DNA of 13,706 bases. It comes from Pseudomonadota bacterium (lineage in GTDB: Bacteria; Pseudomonadota; Alphaproteobacteria; Rhizobiales; Beijerinckiaceae). The notes beneath the pieces are model-generated. The model ran no database searches. It was not told the origin of the DNA and worked only from the letters and a program-made list of their open reading frames with translations. The stretch spans positions 1-13,706 of the forward strand of contig JAEWKL010000261.1 of the NCBI GenBank assembly GCA_023386115.1. Direction: 5' to 3'. Below, one piece after another: positions 1 to 5,866 of this stretch. The stretch's first letter is position 1; every line of letters begins with the position of its first letter. The translations under genes were made by a program, and so were the position numbers.

Positions 1-92
1 GCCCCGGGATCGGGCGCGCCCTGGCCGAGCGCCGCGGCGGGTGCGGCGACCAGGAGAACCGCCAGAACAGTGCGGAGGAGAGGAGACGTCAT
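1..92 (-). CDS. 5' end of a secreted protein gene (partial)
   Basis: Only the first 30 codons are in the window; the gene continues off the left edge. On the minus strand an ATG at 92 opens a frame beginning MTSPLLRTVLAVLLVAAPAA and then ALGQGAPDPG. This is a typical Sec signal peptide: a short N-region with one Arg, a Leu/Val/Ala core, and an Ala-rich C-region with plausible cleavage after ALG. The mature protein is not visible, so no function can be given. The ribosome-binding site is weak. The gene is divergent from the yfcG-like gene, and the 276 bases between them must hold both promoters, none of which I could place with confidence. Confidence 0.6.
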   Translation of the reverse strand, partial: MTSPLLRTVLAVLLVAAPAAALGQGAPDPG

Positions 93-368
93 GGGCTGCT
101 CATCGGGGCGGGACCGCGGCGGAAGCACCGCCGTGTCGGCCGGCGCGGGTCCGAGACTGCCACATCCTGACGCAAGGGCAAGAGGCAGGCCTCGATATCC
201 CGGCTCCCTGGCAGGGCCGGCCGCGGCGCCGGCGCAAGATCGGCGCAAGATCGTCGATTGAGACAACCTTCACCCTGTACAGGGCGGGTCCGGCTCTGTT
301 TACCTCTCCGGGAAGCCCGATGCGCGACGGACGCACCCCGTCCCCGCCGTGCGAGAAGGACCAGCCGC

Positions 369-1043
369 ATGTCGGCCGTGACGACGCCGCCGATCGACCT
401 ATATTACTGGACGACGCCCAACGGCTGGAAAGCCTCGATCATGCTCGAGGAATGCGGCCTGCCGTACCGGATGGTGCCGATCAATATCGGCAAGGGCGCG
501 CAGACCGCGCCCGATTTCCTGGCCGTGTCGCCGCACGGCAAGATCCCGGTCATCGTCGATCCGGACGGGCCCGGCGGCACCCCGATCACGGTGTTCGAGT
601 CGAACGCGATCCTGCAATACCTCGCCCGCAAGACCGGGCTGTTCTACCCCGCCGAGGAGCGGGCCCGCATCGCGGTCGACATCTGGCTGTTCTGGCAGGC
701 GGCGAATTTCGGGCCGACCCTCGGCCAGACCCACCATTTCCGCATCTACGCCTCGGAGAAGATCCCCTACGCGATCGAGCGCTTCACCGCCGCGACGACG
801 AAGCTCTACGCGACGCTCGACGCGCAGCTCGGCCGCCATCCTCACGTGGCAGGGAACGAGTACACCATCGCCGACATCGCGATCCTGCCCTGGGCCAAGC
901 TCTGGGAGCGCCAGGGCCAGGACATCGCCGCGTTCCCGAACGTCGGTGCCTGGATCGACCGGATGAAGGCGCGCCCAGGCGTCCAGCGCGGCTTCCGGCT
1001 CAAGCCGGACCCGGAGGAGGCCCCAGGCAGGCGCGAGCCCTGA
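369..1043 (+). CDS. yfcG: Glutathione S-transferase, YfcG/Ure2p-like (nu class)
   Basis: This 224-residue cytosolic enzyme belongs to the glutathione transferase superfamily. E. coli YfcG, its close relative, is a glutathione-dependent disulfide-bond oxidoreductase. The thioredoxin-like N-terminal domain (about 9-90) carries the TTPNGWK segment; T16 and N18 align with the glutathione-contacting Thr and Asn of YfcG. GKIP follows with the cis-proline at P60, then the FES motif (E77, S78) that binds the glutathione glutamyl group. The helical C-terminal domain includes FWQ...GPTLGQTHHF (109-124) and the YTIADIA N-capping box (165-171), both characteristic of YfcG. I chose ATG 369 because AGAAGGA lies about 9 bases upstream and the family N-terminus starts here; the open frame back to 258 has no family-like sequence. 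There is no conserved Cys at the active site, as expected for the nu class. The physiological substrate is unknown. Confidence 0.93.
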   Translation: MSAVTTPPIDLYYWTTPNGWKASIMLEECGLPYRMVPINIGKGAQTAPDFLAVSPHGKIPVIVDPDGPGGTPITVFESNAILQYLARKTGLFYPAEERARIAVDIWLFWQAANFGPTLGQTHHFRIYASEKIPYAIERFTAATTKLYATLDAQLGRHPHVAGNEYTIADIAILPWAKLWERQGQDIAAFPNVGAWIDRMKARPGVQRGFRLKPDPEEAPGRREP

Positions 1044-1066
1044 GACCTCAGGCGCGCGAGCCCTGA
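1031..1066. repeat. 13-bp direct repeat duplicating the yfcG stop region
   Basis: GCGCGAGCCCTGA occurs at 1031-1043, where it encodes the last codons and stop of the yfcG-like gene, and again at 1054-1066. It looks like a small local duplication in the 45-base gap between the convergent genes. No function is implied. Confidence 0.6.
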
Positions 1067-1088
1067 CGACCTCCGCGGGGCTTCAGGC

Positions 1089-1613
1089 TCAGTTCGCGGC
1101 GGGCTTGACCGCAGCCGGCTTCGCCTTCGGGGGCGCCGCATTGGTCGGCGCCGGTGCGACCTGCGCGAACTCGTCGGGCGCCTTGGTCCAGGTCTGCGAG
1201 CCGCACAGGATCTTCAGCATGCAGCCCGAGATCGCGAGTTCGCTCGCGCTCTCGCGGCTCACCGAGACGTCGTAGAGCTTGCCTTCCTCGGCATTGTAGA
1301 TCTGGCCCTTGTAGGAGCCGTCCTCGGGCTTCAGGCCCTCCATCAGGGTGAGGCCGATCACCGGGCGGCTGCGCTTCTTCGGGTCGGGATTCTTGATGTC
1401 GGTGCGCGGCTGGCCCTGGTCGTTGAGGGGCGTCTTCAGCCACACCACCTTGCCGCAGGCATGGGCGGCCCCCGGACCGCATTTCTCGATCTTGATCTTG
1501 GCCCGGCCGTCCTCGGTGAGCCAGGTCCCGGACGGGTCGCCGGCGGAGGCTGCAGCCGCGGCGCCGGCCGAGAGCAGGGAGGCGGCGAGGGCCGGGATCA
1601 GGATCGAACGCAT
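1089..1613 (-). CDS. Secreted DUF2147 family protein
   Basis: This 174-residue exported protein has a Sec signal peptide (about 1-24, MRSILIPALAASLLSAGAAA, cleavage near ASA/GDP). The mature domain shows the DUF2147 pattern: GTWLTEDGRAKIKIEKC (29-45), CGKVVWLKTPLNDQGQPRTD (53-72), then GLTLMEGLK, YKGQIYNAEEGKLYDV and ending CGSQTW. Four Cys (45, 53, 131, 137) could form two disulfides in the periplasm. The tail (about 152-174) is Ala/Pro/Lys-rich and probably disordered. Family function is not established. The start at 1613 is preceded by AGGAG eight bases upstream, and it begins the signal peptide; the frame is open further upstream without meaningful sequence. That AGGAG sits in a small perfect inverted repeat (plus strand 1616-1626) that could partly mask it in mRNA. 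The gene is convergent with yfcG and divergent from ndk. Confidence 0.88.
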   Translation of the reverse strand: MRSILIPALAASLLSAGAAAAASAGDPSGTWLTEDGRAKIKIEKCGPGAAHACGKVVWLKTPLNDQGQPRTDIKNPDPKKRSRPVIGLTLMEGLKPEDGSYKGQIYNAEEGKLYDVSVSRESASELAISGCMLKILCGSQTWTKAPDEFAQVAPAPTNAAPPKAKPAAVKPAAN

Positions 1614-1759
1614 GCAGGAGGCTCCTGGCTGTTCGCGCCGCTTATCGAGGCTCGGGGAGCCCGGGCGGCAGCATCGGGCGCCGCCCGGCAAGGGCGGCGT
1701 AACCGAAAGGTCACGTTGCCGCGCAATAAGCCGGACCTTTGGGGCGATTTTTCGGCCGT

Positions 1760-1778
1760 GTTGCGGCAAAGCCGCAAC
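1760..1778. other. Perfect 8-bp inverted repeat (hairpin or operator)
   Basis: GTTGCGGCAAAGCCGCAAC is a perfect dyad (8-bp arms, 3-base centre) in the divergent DUF2147/ndk intergenic region. It has no T-run in either direction, so it is not an obvious terminator. It lies about 25 bases upstream of the proposed ndk -35 box and could be a regulator site. A second, weaker dyad, AAAGGTC/GACCTTT (1706-1712 and 1734-1740), lies on the DUF2147 side. Nothing else recognisable was seen in 1614-1956. Confidence 0.5.
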
Positions 1779-1801
1779 CACCGCGCGCGCCGCGCCCGCG
1801 C

Positions 1802-1843
1802 TTGAGGGGCGCCCGGCCCGCGGCTATAAGCCCGGCGCCGGGC
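1802..1843 (+). promoter_or_regulatory. Candidate sigma70-type promoter of ndk, with a palindrome at the start site
   Basis: TTGAGG (1802-1807) and TATAAG (1825-1830) are separated by exactly 17 bases in an otherwise very GC-rich stretch. Transcription would start near 1837, giving an untranslated leader of about 120 bases before ndk. The perfect 14-base palindrome GCCCGGCGCCGGGC (1830-1843) overlaps the last base of the -10 box and the predicted start, a suitable place for repressor binding or a 5' hairpin. This is inferred from consensus only. Confidence 0.5.
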
Positions 1844-1956
1844 GTCCTCATGGCCCCGGCGCGCGGGCGTTCGCGCCCGGTGCTGCCGGACCTCATCGGT
1901 CCGGTCCCGCGCGGCATCCCGCCGCCCACGCCACCGCTTTTCTTGACGGACGTCCC

Positions 1957-2379
1957 ATGGCCACCGAGCGCACCTTCTCCATCCTGAAGCCCGACGCCAC
2001 CGCCCGGAACCTGACCGGCGCGGTCAACGCCGTGATCGAGGAGGCGGGCCTGCGCATCGTCGCCCAGCGCCGCATCCGCATGTCCGACGCCCAGGCCAAG
2101 AAGTTCTACGAGGTCCATGCCGAGCGCCCGTTCTACGGCGAGCTCGTCGAGTTCATGACCTCGGGCCCGGTCGTGGTCCAGGTGCTCGAGGGCGAGAACG
2201 CCGTCGCCAAGTACCGCGAGGTAATGGGCGCCACCAACCCGGCCCAGGCCGCCGAGGGCACCATCCGCCAGAAGTTCGCGAAGTCGGTCGGCGAGAACAC
2301 CGTCCACGGCTCCGACAGCCTCGAGAACGCCGGGATCGAGATCAAGCAGTTCTTCGACGAGAAGGACATCGTCGGCTGA
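1957..2379 (+). CDS. ndk: Nucleoside diphosphate kinase
   Basis: Ndk transfers the gamma-phosphate of ATP to nucleoside diphosphates through a phosphohistidine, keeping cytosolic NTP/dNTP pools balanced. The 140-residue length is the bacterial norm. Visible signatures are the start ERTFSILKPDA with K11, the Kpn-loop region GATNPAQAAEGTIR (91-104) and the active-site motif NTVHGSDS, with the catalytic histidine at H117. The protein starts at ATG 1957, the conserved family start, despite a weak ribosome-binding site (GACGGA). The gene has its own candidate promoter upstream and a strong terminator directly downstream, so it is probably transcribed alone. Confidence 0.98.
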   Translation: MATERTFSILKPDATARNLTGAVNAVIEEAGLRIVAQRRIRMSDAQAKKFYEVHAERPFYGELVEFMTSGPVVVQVLEGENAVAKYREVMGATNPAQAAEGTIRQKFAKSVGENTVHGSDSLENAGIEIKQFFDEKDIVG

Positions 2380-2414
2380 CGGTTTCCCCGCCCCGGAAAC
2401 GCCGATAGGGTGAG

Positions 2415-2443
2415 GGCCCCCGCCGCGAGGCGGGGGCCTTTTT
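2415..2443 (+). terminator. Intrinsic terminator of ndk
   Basis: GGCCCCCGCC pairs perfectly with GGCGGGGGCC over 10 bp, closed by a GCGA (GNRA-type) tetraloop and followed directly by five T (2439-2443). It begins 35 bases after the ndk stop codon and ends 19 bases before the next start codon. Confidence 0.93.
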
Positions 2444-2462
2444 GTTCGAGGGAGAGCCAGCG

Positions 2463-4553
2463 GTGACGGCGCAGCCACGGATCGAGCGGACGACCTCCAC
2501 CTGCCCGCACGACTGCCCGTCGGTCTGCGCCCTCGAGGTCGAGGTGATCGACGGCGCCACGATCGGCCGGGTGCGCGGCAATCCGCGCCACAGCTACACG
2601 GCGGGCGTCGTCTGCGCCAAGGTCGCCCGCTACGCCGAGCGCATCCACCATCCCGACCGGCTGACCCAGCCGCTCATCCGCACCGGCCCGAAGGGCTCCG
2701 GACAGTTCGCGCCGGTCGGCTGGGACGAGGCGCTCGACCGCGTGGCGCACGCCTTCCGCGAGGCGGAGGCCGCGCACGGGCCGGAAGCGGTCTGGCCCTA
2801 TTACTATGCCGGCACGATGGGGCTGGTGATGCGCGACGGCATCAACCGCCTGCGCCACGCCAAGGGCTATTCGGGCCAGTACTCGACCATCTGCACCACG
2901 CTCGCCTGGTCGGGCTACATCGCCGGCACCGGCCGCCTCGGCGGAGTCGACCCGCGCGAGATCGCCGAGAGCGACTGCGTGGTGATCTGGGGCACCAACC
3001 CGGTGCACACGCAGGTCAACCTGATGACCCACGTCCAGGCCGCCCGCAAGAACCGGGGCGCCACGGTCGTGGTCGTCGACATCTACGACAACCCGACCAT
3101 GAAGCAGGCGGACCTCGCCCTGCTGCTGCGGCCGGGCACCGACGGGGCGCTCGCCTGCGCGGTGATGCACGTGCTGTTCCGGGACGGCCTGGCCGACCGC
3201 GACTACATGGCCCGCTACACCGACTGCCCGGAGGCGCTGGAGGCGCATCTCCAGAGCCGCGATCCCGAATGGGCCGCCGCGATCACCGGCCTCACGGTCG
3301 AGGAGATCGAGCGCTTCGCCCACCTCGTCGGGCGCACCAAGAACACGTTCTTCCGCCTCGGCTACGGCTTCGCCCGCAGCCGCAACGGCGCCGCCAACAT
3401 GCATGCGGCGCTCTGCATCCCGGCGGTGACCGGCGCCTGGCAGCATCGCGGCGGCGGCGCCTTCCACTCGAACAGCGGCGTCTTCGGCCTCGACAAGCGC
3501 CTGATCGAGGGGCTCGACGTCGTCCGTCCCGGCACCCGCATGCTCGACCAGTCGCAGATCGGGCGCGTGCTCACCGGCGACCGGCAAGCCCTGCGCCACG
3601 GCCCCCCGGTGACCGCGATGCTGATCCAGAACACCAACCCGGTCTCGGTCGCGCCCGAGCAGGAGCTGGTGAAGCAGGGCTTCGCCCGCGAGGACCTGTT
3701 CGTCTGCGTGCACGAGCAGTTCATGACCGAGACCGCCCGCATGGCCGATCTCGTCCTGCCGGCCACGATGTTCCTGGAGCACGACGACCTCTATACCGGC
3801 GGCGGCCAGCAGCACATCCAGCTGGGGCTCAAGCGCATCGCGCCGCCGGCCCTGTGCCGCTCGAACCACGAGGTGATCGCGGCCTTGGCCGAGCGCCTCG
3901 GCGCCGAGCATCCGGGCTTCGCCATGAGCCCGCGCGACTTGATCGACGCCACCCTCAAGGCCTCGCGCCGCGGCAGCCTGGCGGAGATGGAGGGAGAGGG
4001 CTTCCTCGACGTGCAGCCCGCCTTCGAGCGCGCCCACTTCCTCGACGGCTTCGCCTATCCGGACCGGCGTTTCCGCTTCCGGCCGGACTGGGGAACCGTG
4101 CCCGTCGCCAAGGACGGGCCGCGCGGGCCGGCGATGCCGCCGCTCCCCGACCATTGGGAGGCGCCGCTGATGGCTGCGACCGTGGATCACCCGTTCCGCC
4201 TCGCCACCAGCCCGGCGCGCAACTTCCTCAATTCGAGCTTCACCGAGACCCCGACCTCGCTCGCCAAGGAGCGCCACCCGACGGTGATGATCCACCCGGA
4301 GGATGCCGAGCCGCTCGGGATCGGGGAGGGGGCCTGGGTGCGCCTGTCCAACGAACGGGGCACCGTGACCTTGCGGGCGACGCTGTTTCCGGGCCTGCGC
4401 CGCGGCGTGCTGATCGCCGAATCGATCTGGCCCAACGACGCCTATCCGGACGGCCGGGGCATCAACACCCTGACGGGGGCCGATGCCCCGGCCCCGTTCG
4501 GCGGCGCCGCCTTCCACGACAACCATGTGGCGATCGCGGCCCTGCCGCTCTAG
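2463..4553 (+). CDS. Molybdopterin-dependent oxidoreductase (Mo/W-bisPGD, 4Fe-4S), COG0243/BisC type
   Basis: This 696-residue enzyme is of the DMSO reductase superfamily. The N-terminal Mo/W-bisPGD [4Fe-4S] domain has four Cys at C14, C18, C22 (in TCPHDCPSVCALEV) and C51 (VVCAKV). The catalytic domain follows; C144 in TICTTLAWSGY aligns by eye with the metal-ligand Cys/Sec of formate dehydrogenases, and IWGTNPVHT is the usual cofactor-contact segment. The C-terminal molydopterin-dinucleotide-binding domain (about 575-690) runs from FRLATSPARNFLNSSF to the end. There is no twin-arginine leader, so it should be cytoplasmic. The GTG at 2463 is preferred over the in-frame TTG at 2442, because a GAGGGAG ribosome-binding site lies just upstream of GTG and the TTG falls in the ndk terminator T-run. 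No electron-transfer subunit or cofactor gene is adjacent. The substrate cannot be read from the sequence. Confidence 0.9.
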   Translation: MTAQPRIERTTSTCPHDCPSVCALEVEVIDGATIGRVRGNPRHSYTAGVVCAKVARYAERIHHPDRLTQPLIRTGPKGSGQFAPVGWDEALDRVAHAFREAEAAHGPEAVWPYYYAGTMGLVMRDGINRLRHAKGYSGQYSTICTTLAWSGYIAGTGRLGGVDPREIAESDCVVIWGTNPVHTQVNLMTHVQAARKNRGATVVVVDIYDNPTMKQADLALLLRPGTDGALACAVMHVLFRDGLADRDYMARYTDCPEALEAHLQSRDPEWAAAITGLTVEEIERFAHLVGRTKNTFFRLGYGFARSRNGAANMHAALCIPAVTGAWQHRGGGAFHSNSGVFGLDKRLIEGLDVVRPGTRMLDQSQIGRVLTGDRQALRHGPPVTAMLIQNTNPVSVAPEQELVKQGFAREDLFVCVHEQFMTETARMADLVLPATMFLEHDDLYTGGGQQHIQLGLKRIAPPALCRSNHEVIAALAERLGAEHPGFAMSPRDLIDATLKASRRGSLAEMEGEGFLDVQPAFERAHFLDGFAYPDRRFRFRPDWGTVPVAKDGPRGPAMPPLPDHWEAPLMAATVDHPFRLATSPARNFLNSSFTETPTSLAKERHPTVMIHPEDAEPLGIGEGAWVRLSNERGTVTLRATLFPGLRRGVLIAESIWPNDAYPDGRGINTLTGADAPAPFGGAAFHDNHVAIAALPL

Positions 4554-4611
4554 CGGCTGTCGGCCGTCGGGAGGCCGCAGCGGCCGCCGCGGTCTTTCAT
4601 CCCCGGTGTGG

Positions 4612-4642
4612 CCCGCCCGCCCTTGTGCGGGCGGGGAGTTTC
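4612..4642 (+). terminator. Possible terminator after the molybdopterin oxidoreductase gene
   Basis: CCCGCCCGC (4612-4620) pairs perfectly with GCGGGCGGG (4627-4635) around a six-base loop CCTTGT. Only GAGTTTC follows, so the T-tract is poor. It lies 58 bases past the stop codon and about 50 bases before the next start. It could be a weak terminator or an mRNA-stabilising hairpin. Confidence 0.5.
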
Positions 4643-4693
4643 GGCGTCCAACGGTCGAGCTTGACGACAAGCAGCCCAACGGACCTCTTTGCC

Positions 4694-5071
4694 ATGCGTC
4701 TCCGCACCTTCCTCGCCGCCGGCTTCCTCGCGCTCGGCGCCGGCTTCTTCGCGCTGGGCGCCCCCTCGGCTCTCGCCGGCGCCTCCTCGTCGCAGCTCGA
4801 GGCCTACCAGCCCGACCCGTCGCTGCGCACCGCGCCCACGTCGGAGCTCGAGACCCGGGTGCGCCGCGCCTGCGCGGTCGTCCAGGCCCGGATGCAGAAC
4901 ACCGCCGAGACCAGCTTCGAGCGCCCCTGCGGCTGCTACGCCCGCACGACCCTGCGCGCCCTCGACGCCTCCGAGATCCAGGCCTACCGCACGACGGGCT
5001 ACTTCAACGATTCGGCCCGCGCCAAGGCGCTAGGCGCCATCGACAGCTGCAAGCTGCAGCGGCCGGTCTGA
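4694..5071 (+). CDS. Small secreted hypothetical protein
   Basis: This 125-residue product has a clear Sec signal peptide (MRLRTFLAAGFLALGAGFFA then LGAPSALA, cleavage about residue 28). The mature part of about 97 residues holds four Cys, in RRACAVV, PCGCYAR and DSCKLQ, which suggests two disulfides in the periplasm. The rest is polar and helix-prone (TSELETRVRRAC, RALDASEIQAYR). I do not recognise a named family; the spacing C-x-C ... C near the C-terminus may allow a profile match. ATG 4694 is fixed by the signal peptide; the ribosome-binding site (ACGGACC, about 10 bases upstream) is weak. Codon use matches the neighbours, supporting a real gene. A 6-bp hairpin (5086-5100) without a T-run follows. 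Confidence 0.8.
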   Translation: MRLRTFLAAGFLALGAGFFALGAPSALAGASSSQLEAYQPDPSLRTAPTSELETRVRRACAVVQARMQNTAETSFERPCGCYARTTLRALDASEIQAYRTTGYFNDSARAKALGAIDSCKLQRPV

Positions 5072-5102
5072 GCGGGGCGGCGTTGCGGGCCTGAGGCCCG
5101 TG

Positions 5103-5245
5103 TCACTCCCAACCACGACCTCATCCTGAGGTGCGAGGCGATCGAAGATCGCTGAGCCTCGAAGGAGACCTCCAGGGATCGCCGAGTCTTCTGGAGGCCT
5201 CCTTCGAGGCTGCTGCGCAGCACCTCAGGATGAGGTTGAGAGTGA
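5103..5245. repeat. Nested palindromic intergenic repeat (REP/MITE-like)
   Basis: Outer arms ACCTCATCCTGAGGTGC (5118-5134) and its exact reverse complement (5220-5236) enclose inner arms of 20 bp (5156-5175 and 5191-5210) that match at 19 of 20. A looser outer extension pairs TCACTCCCAA (5103-5112) with TTGAGAGTGA (5236-5245). The outer arm is itself partly self-complementary (CCTCATCCTGAGG). There is no coding sequence inside. From memory it resembles dispersed intergenic repeats of Hyphomicrobiales; this was not checked. Confidence 0.8.
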
Positions 5246-5259
5246 GATTGAACGAGTTT

Positions 5260-5283
5260 CGGATGTTCGCGCTCGAACATCCG
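5260..5283 (-). terminator. Perfect 10-bp hairpin downstream of the Lrp gene
   Basis: CGGATGTTCG (5260-5269) and CGAACATCCG (5274-5283) form a perfect stem with a four-base loop, 8 bases past the stop codon of the minus-strand regulator gene. No T-run follows in the minus direction, so it is not a canonical intrinsic terminator. It may protect the 3' end or be an annex of the neighbouring repeat. Confidence 0.45.
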
Positions 5284-5291
5284 ACGCTCTC

Positions 5292-5729
5292 CTACAACCG
5301 CGCCCGTGCGCTCCGCGGCGTCGACAGCAGCAGGTGCGTCTCCGAGGTGGTCACGCCCGGCACCAGGCGCACCCGCCGCAGCAGATCGTCCAGGTCCGGC
5401 AGGCTGCCGGCGGACACTTCCACCACGATGTCCCAGGCGCCGACCGTGGTGTGGACCGAGGTGATCTCGGCGAAGCCCTTGAGCGCGTCGATCACGTCGC
5501 CGGCCTTGCGCCCCTCCACCGCGATCAGCGTGATCGCCCGCACCGCCGCCGGTTGGGCATCGGCCCGCAGCACCACCGTGTAGCCGATGATCTCGCCGTC
5601 TCGCTCGAGCCGGTCGAGCCGCGCCCGGACGGTGGCGCGCGACACCTTCAGGAGCGCGGCGAGTTCCGAGACCGGGCGCCGGCAATCGTGCCGCAGCAGG
5701 GTGACGAGGCTCTGGTCGAGGGCATCCAT
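5292..5729 (-). CDS. Lrp/AsnC family transcriptional regulator
   Basis: This 145-residue DNA-binding protein shows the Lrp layout. An N-terminal winged helix-turn-helix (about 3-50) runs from MDALDQSLVTLLRHDCRRPV to SELAALLKVSRATVRARLDR, with the usual LERDGEIIGYT junction. The C-terminal AsnC/RAM effector-binding domain (about 65-140) contains VHTTVGAWDIVVEV and VPGVTTSETHLLL. ATG 5729 gives the standard family N-terminus; an in-frame ATG at 5813 would add 28 non-conserved residues. The gene is divergent from arginase and ornithine cyclodeaminase, so it is probably their arginine- or ornithine-responsive regulator, like Lrp-type regulators next to arginase genes in other alphaproteobacteria. 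A dyad at 5761-5789 just upstream of its start is a candidate binding site. Autoregulation is typical of the family. Confidence 0.92.
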   Translation of the reverse strand: MDALDQSLVTLLRHDCRRPVSELAALLKVSRATVRARLDRLERDGEIIGYTVVLRADAQPAAVRAITLIAVEGRKAGDVIDALKGFAEITSVHTTVGAWDIVVEVSAGSLPDLDDLLRRVRLVPGVTTSETHLLLSTPRSARARL

Positions 5730-5760
5730 TCCGACATTGTGCGCGATCCGGCCTGCCAGA

Positions 5761-5789
5761 CTGAGCGATCCGTTCGAGAAATCGATCAG
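5761..5789. promoter_or_regulatory. Candidate Lrp operator (imperfect dyad)
   Basis: CTGAGCGAT (5761-5769) and ATCGATCAG (5781-5789) form an inverted repeat matching at 8 of 9 positions with an 11-base AT-richer centre. It lies 32 bases upstream of the regulator's start codon and about 75 bases before the arginase start, where a shared divergent operator would be expected. Lrp-type sites are loosely defined, so this is a candidate only. Confidence 0.35.
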
Positions 5790-5866
5790 CTTCCCGTGTT
5801 CAGAGTGACGCATGGGCGCGCTACCGTCGAGCCTTGAGGGATGATCGAGGCGGGAGCGGGCGGGTG

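Noticed and set aside
2442..2462. TTG start for the molybdopterin oxidoreductase
   Set aside because: It lies inside the ndk terminator T-run, whereas GTG 2463 has a proper ribosome-binding site.
2133..4679. Very long minus-strand open frame opposite the molybdopterin oxidoreductase gene
   Set aside because: It is Arg/Gly/His/Asp-rich with no domain. Long antisense frames are expected opposite GC3-rich genes, and the plus strand has full catalytic motifs.
3269..4693. Plus-strand frame running in from the oxidoreductase gene to the secreted protein
   Set aside because: Upstream of ATG 4694 it is an Arg/Pro/Ala-rich shadow frame. The signal peptide fixes the true start.
5103..5245. CRISPR-like or attachment-site repeat
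   Set aside because: It is an inverted, nested palindrome with only one copy here; no direct-repeat/spacer pattern and no integrase.
5730..5813. Longer N-terminus of the Lrp regulator from ATG 5813
   Set aside because: Would add 28 residues absent from the family. MDALDQSLVTLL is the normal Lrp start, and the upstream stretch holds the likely operator.
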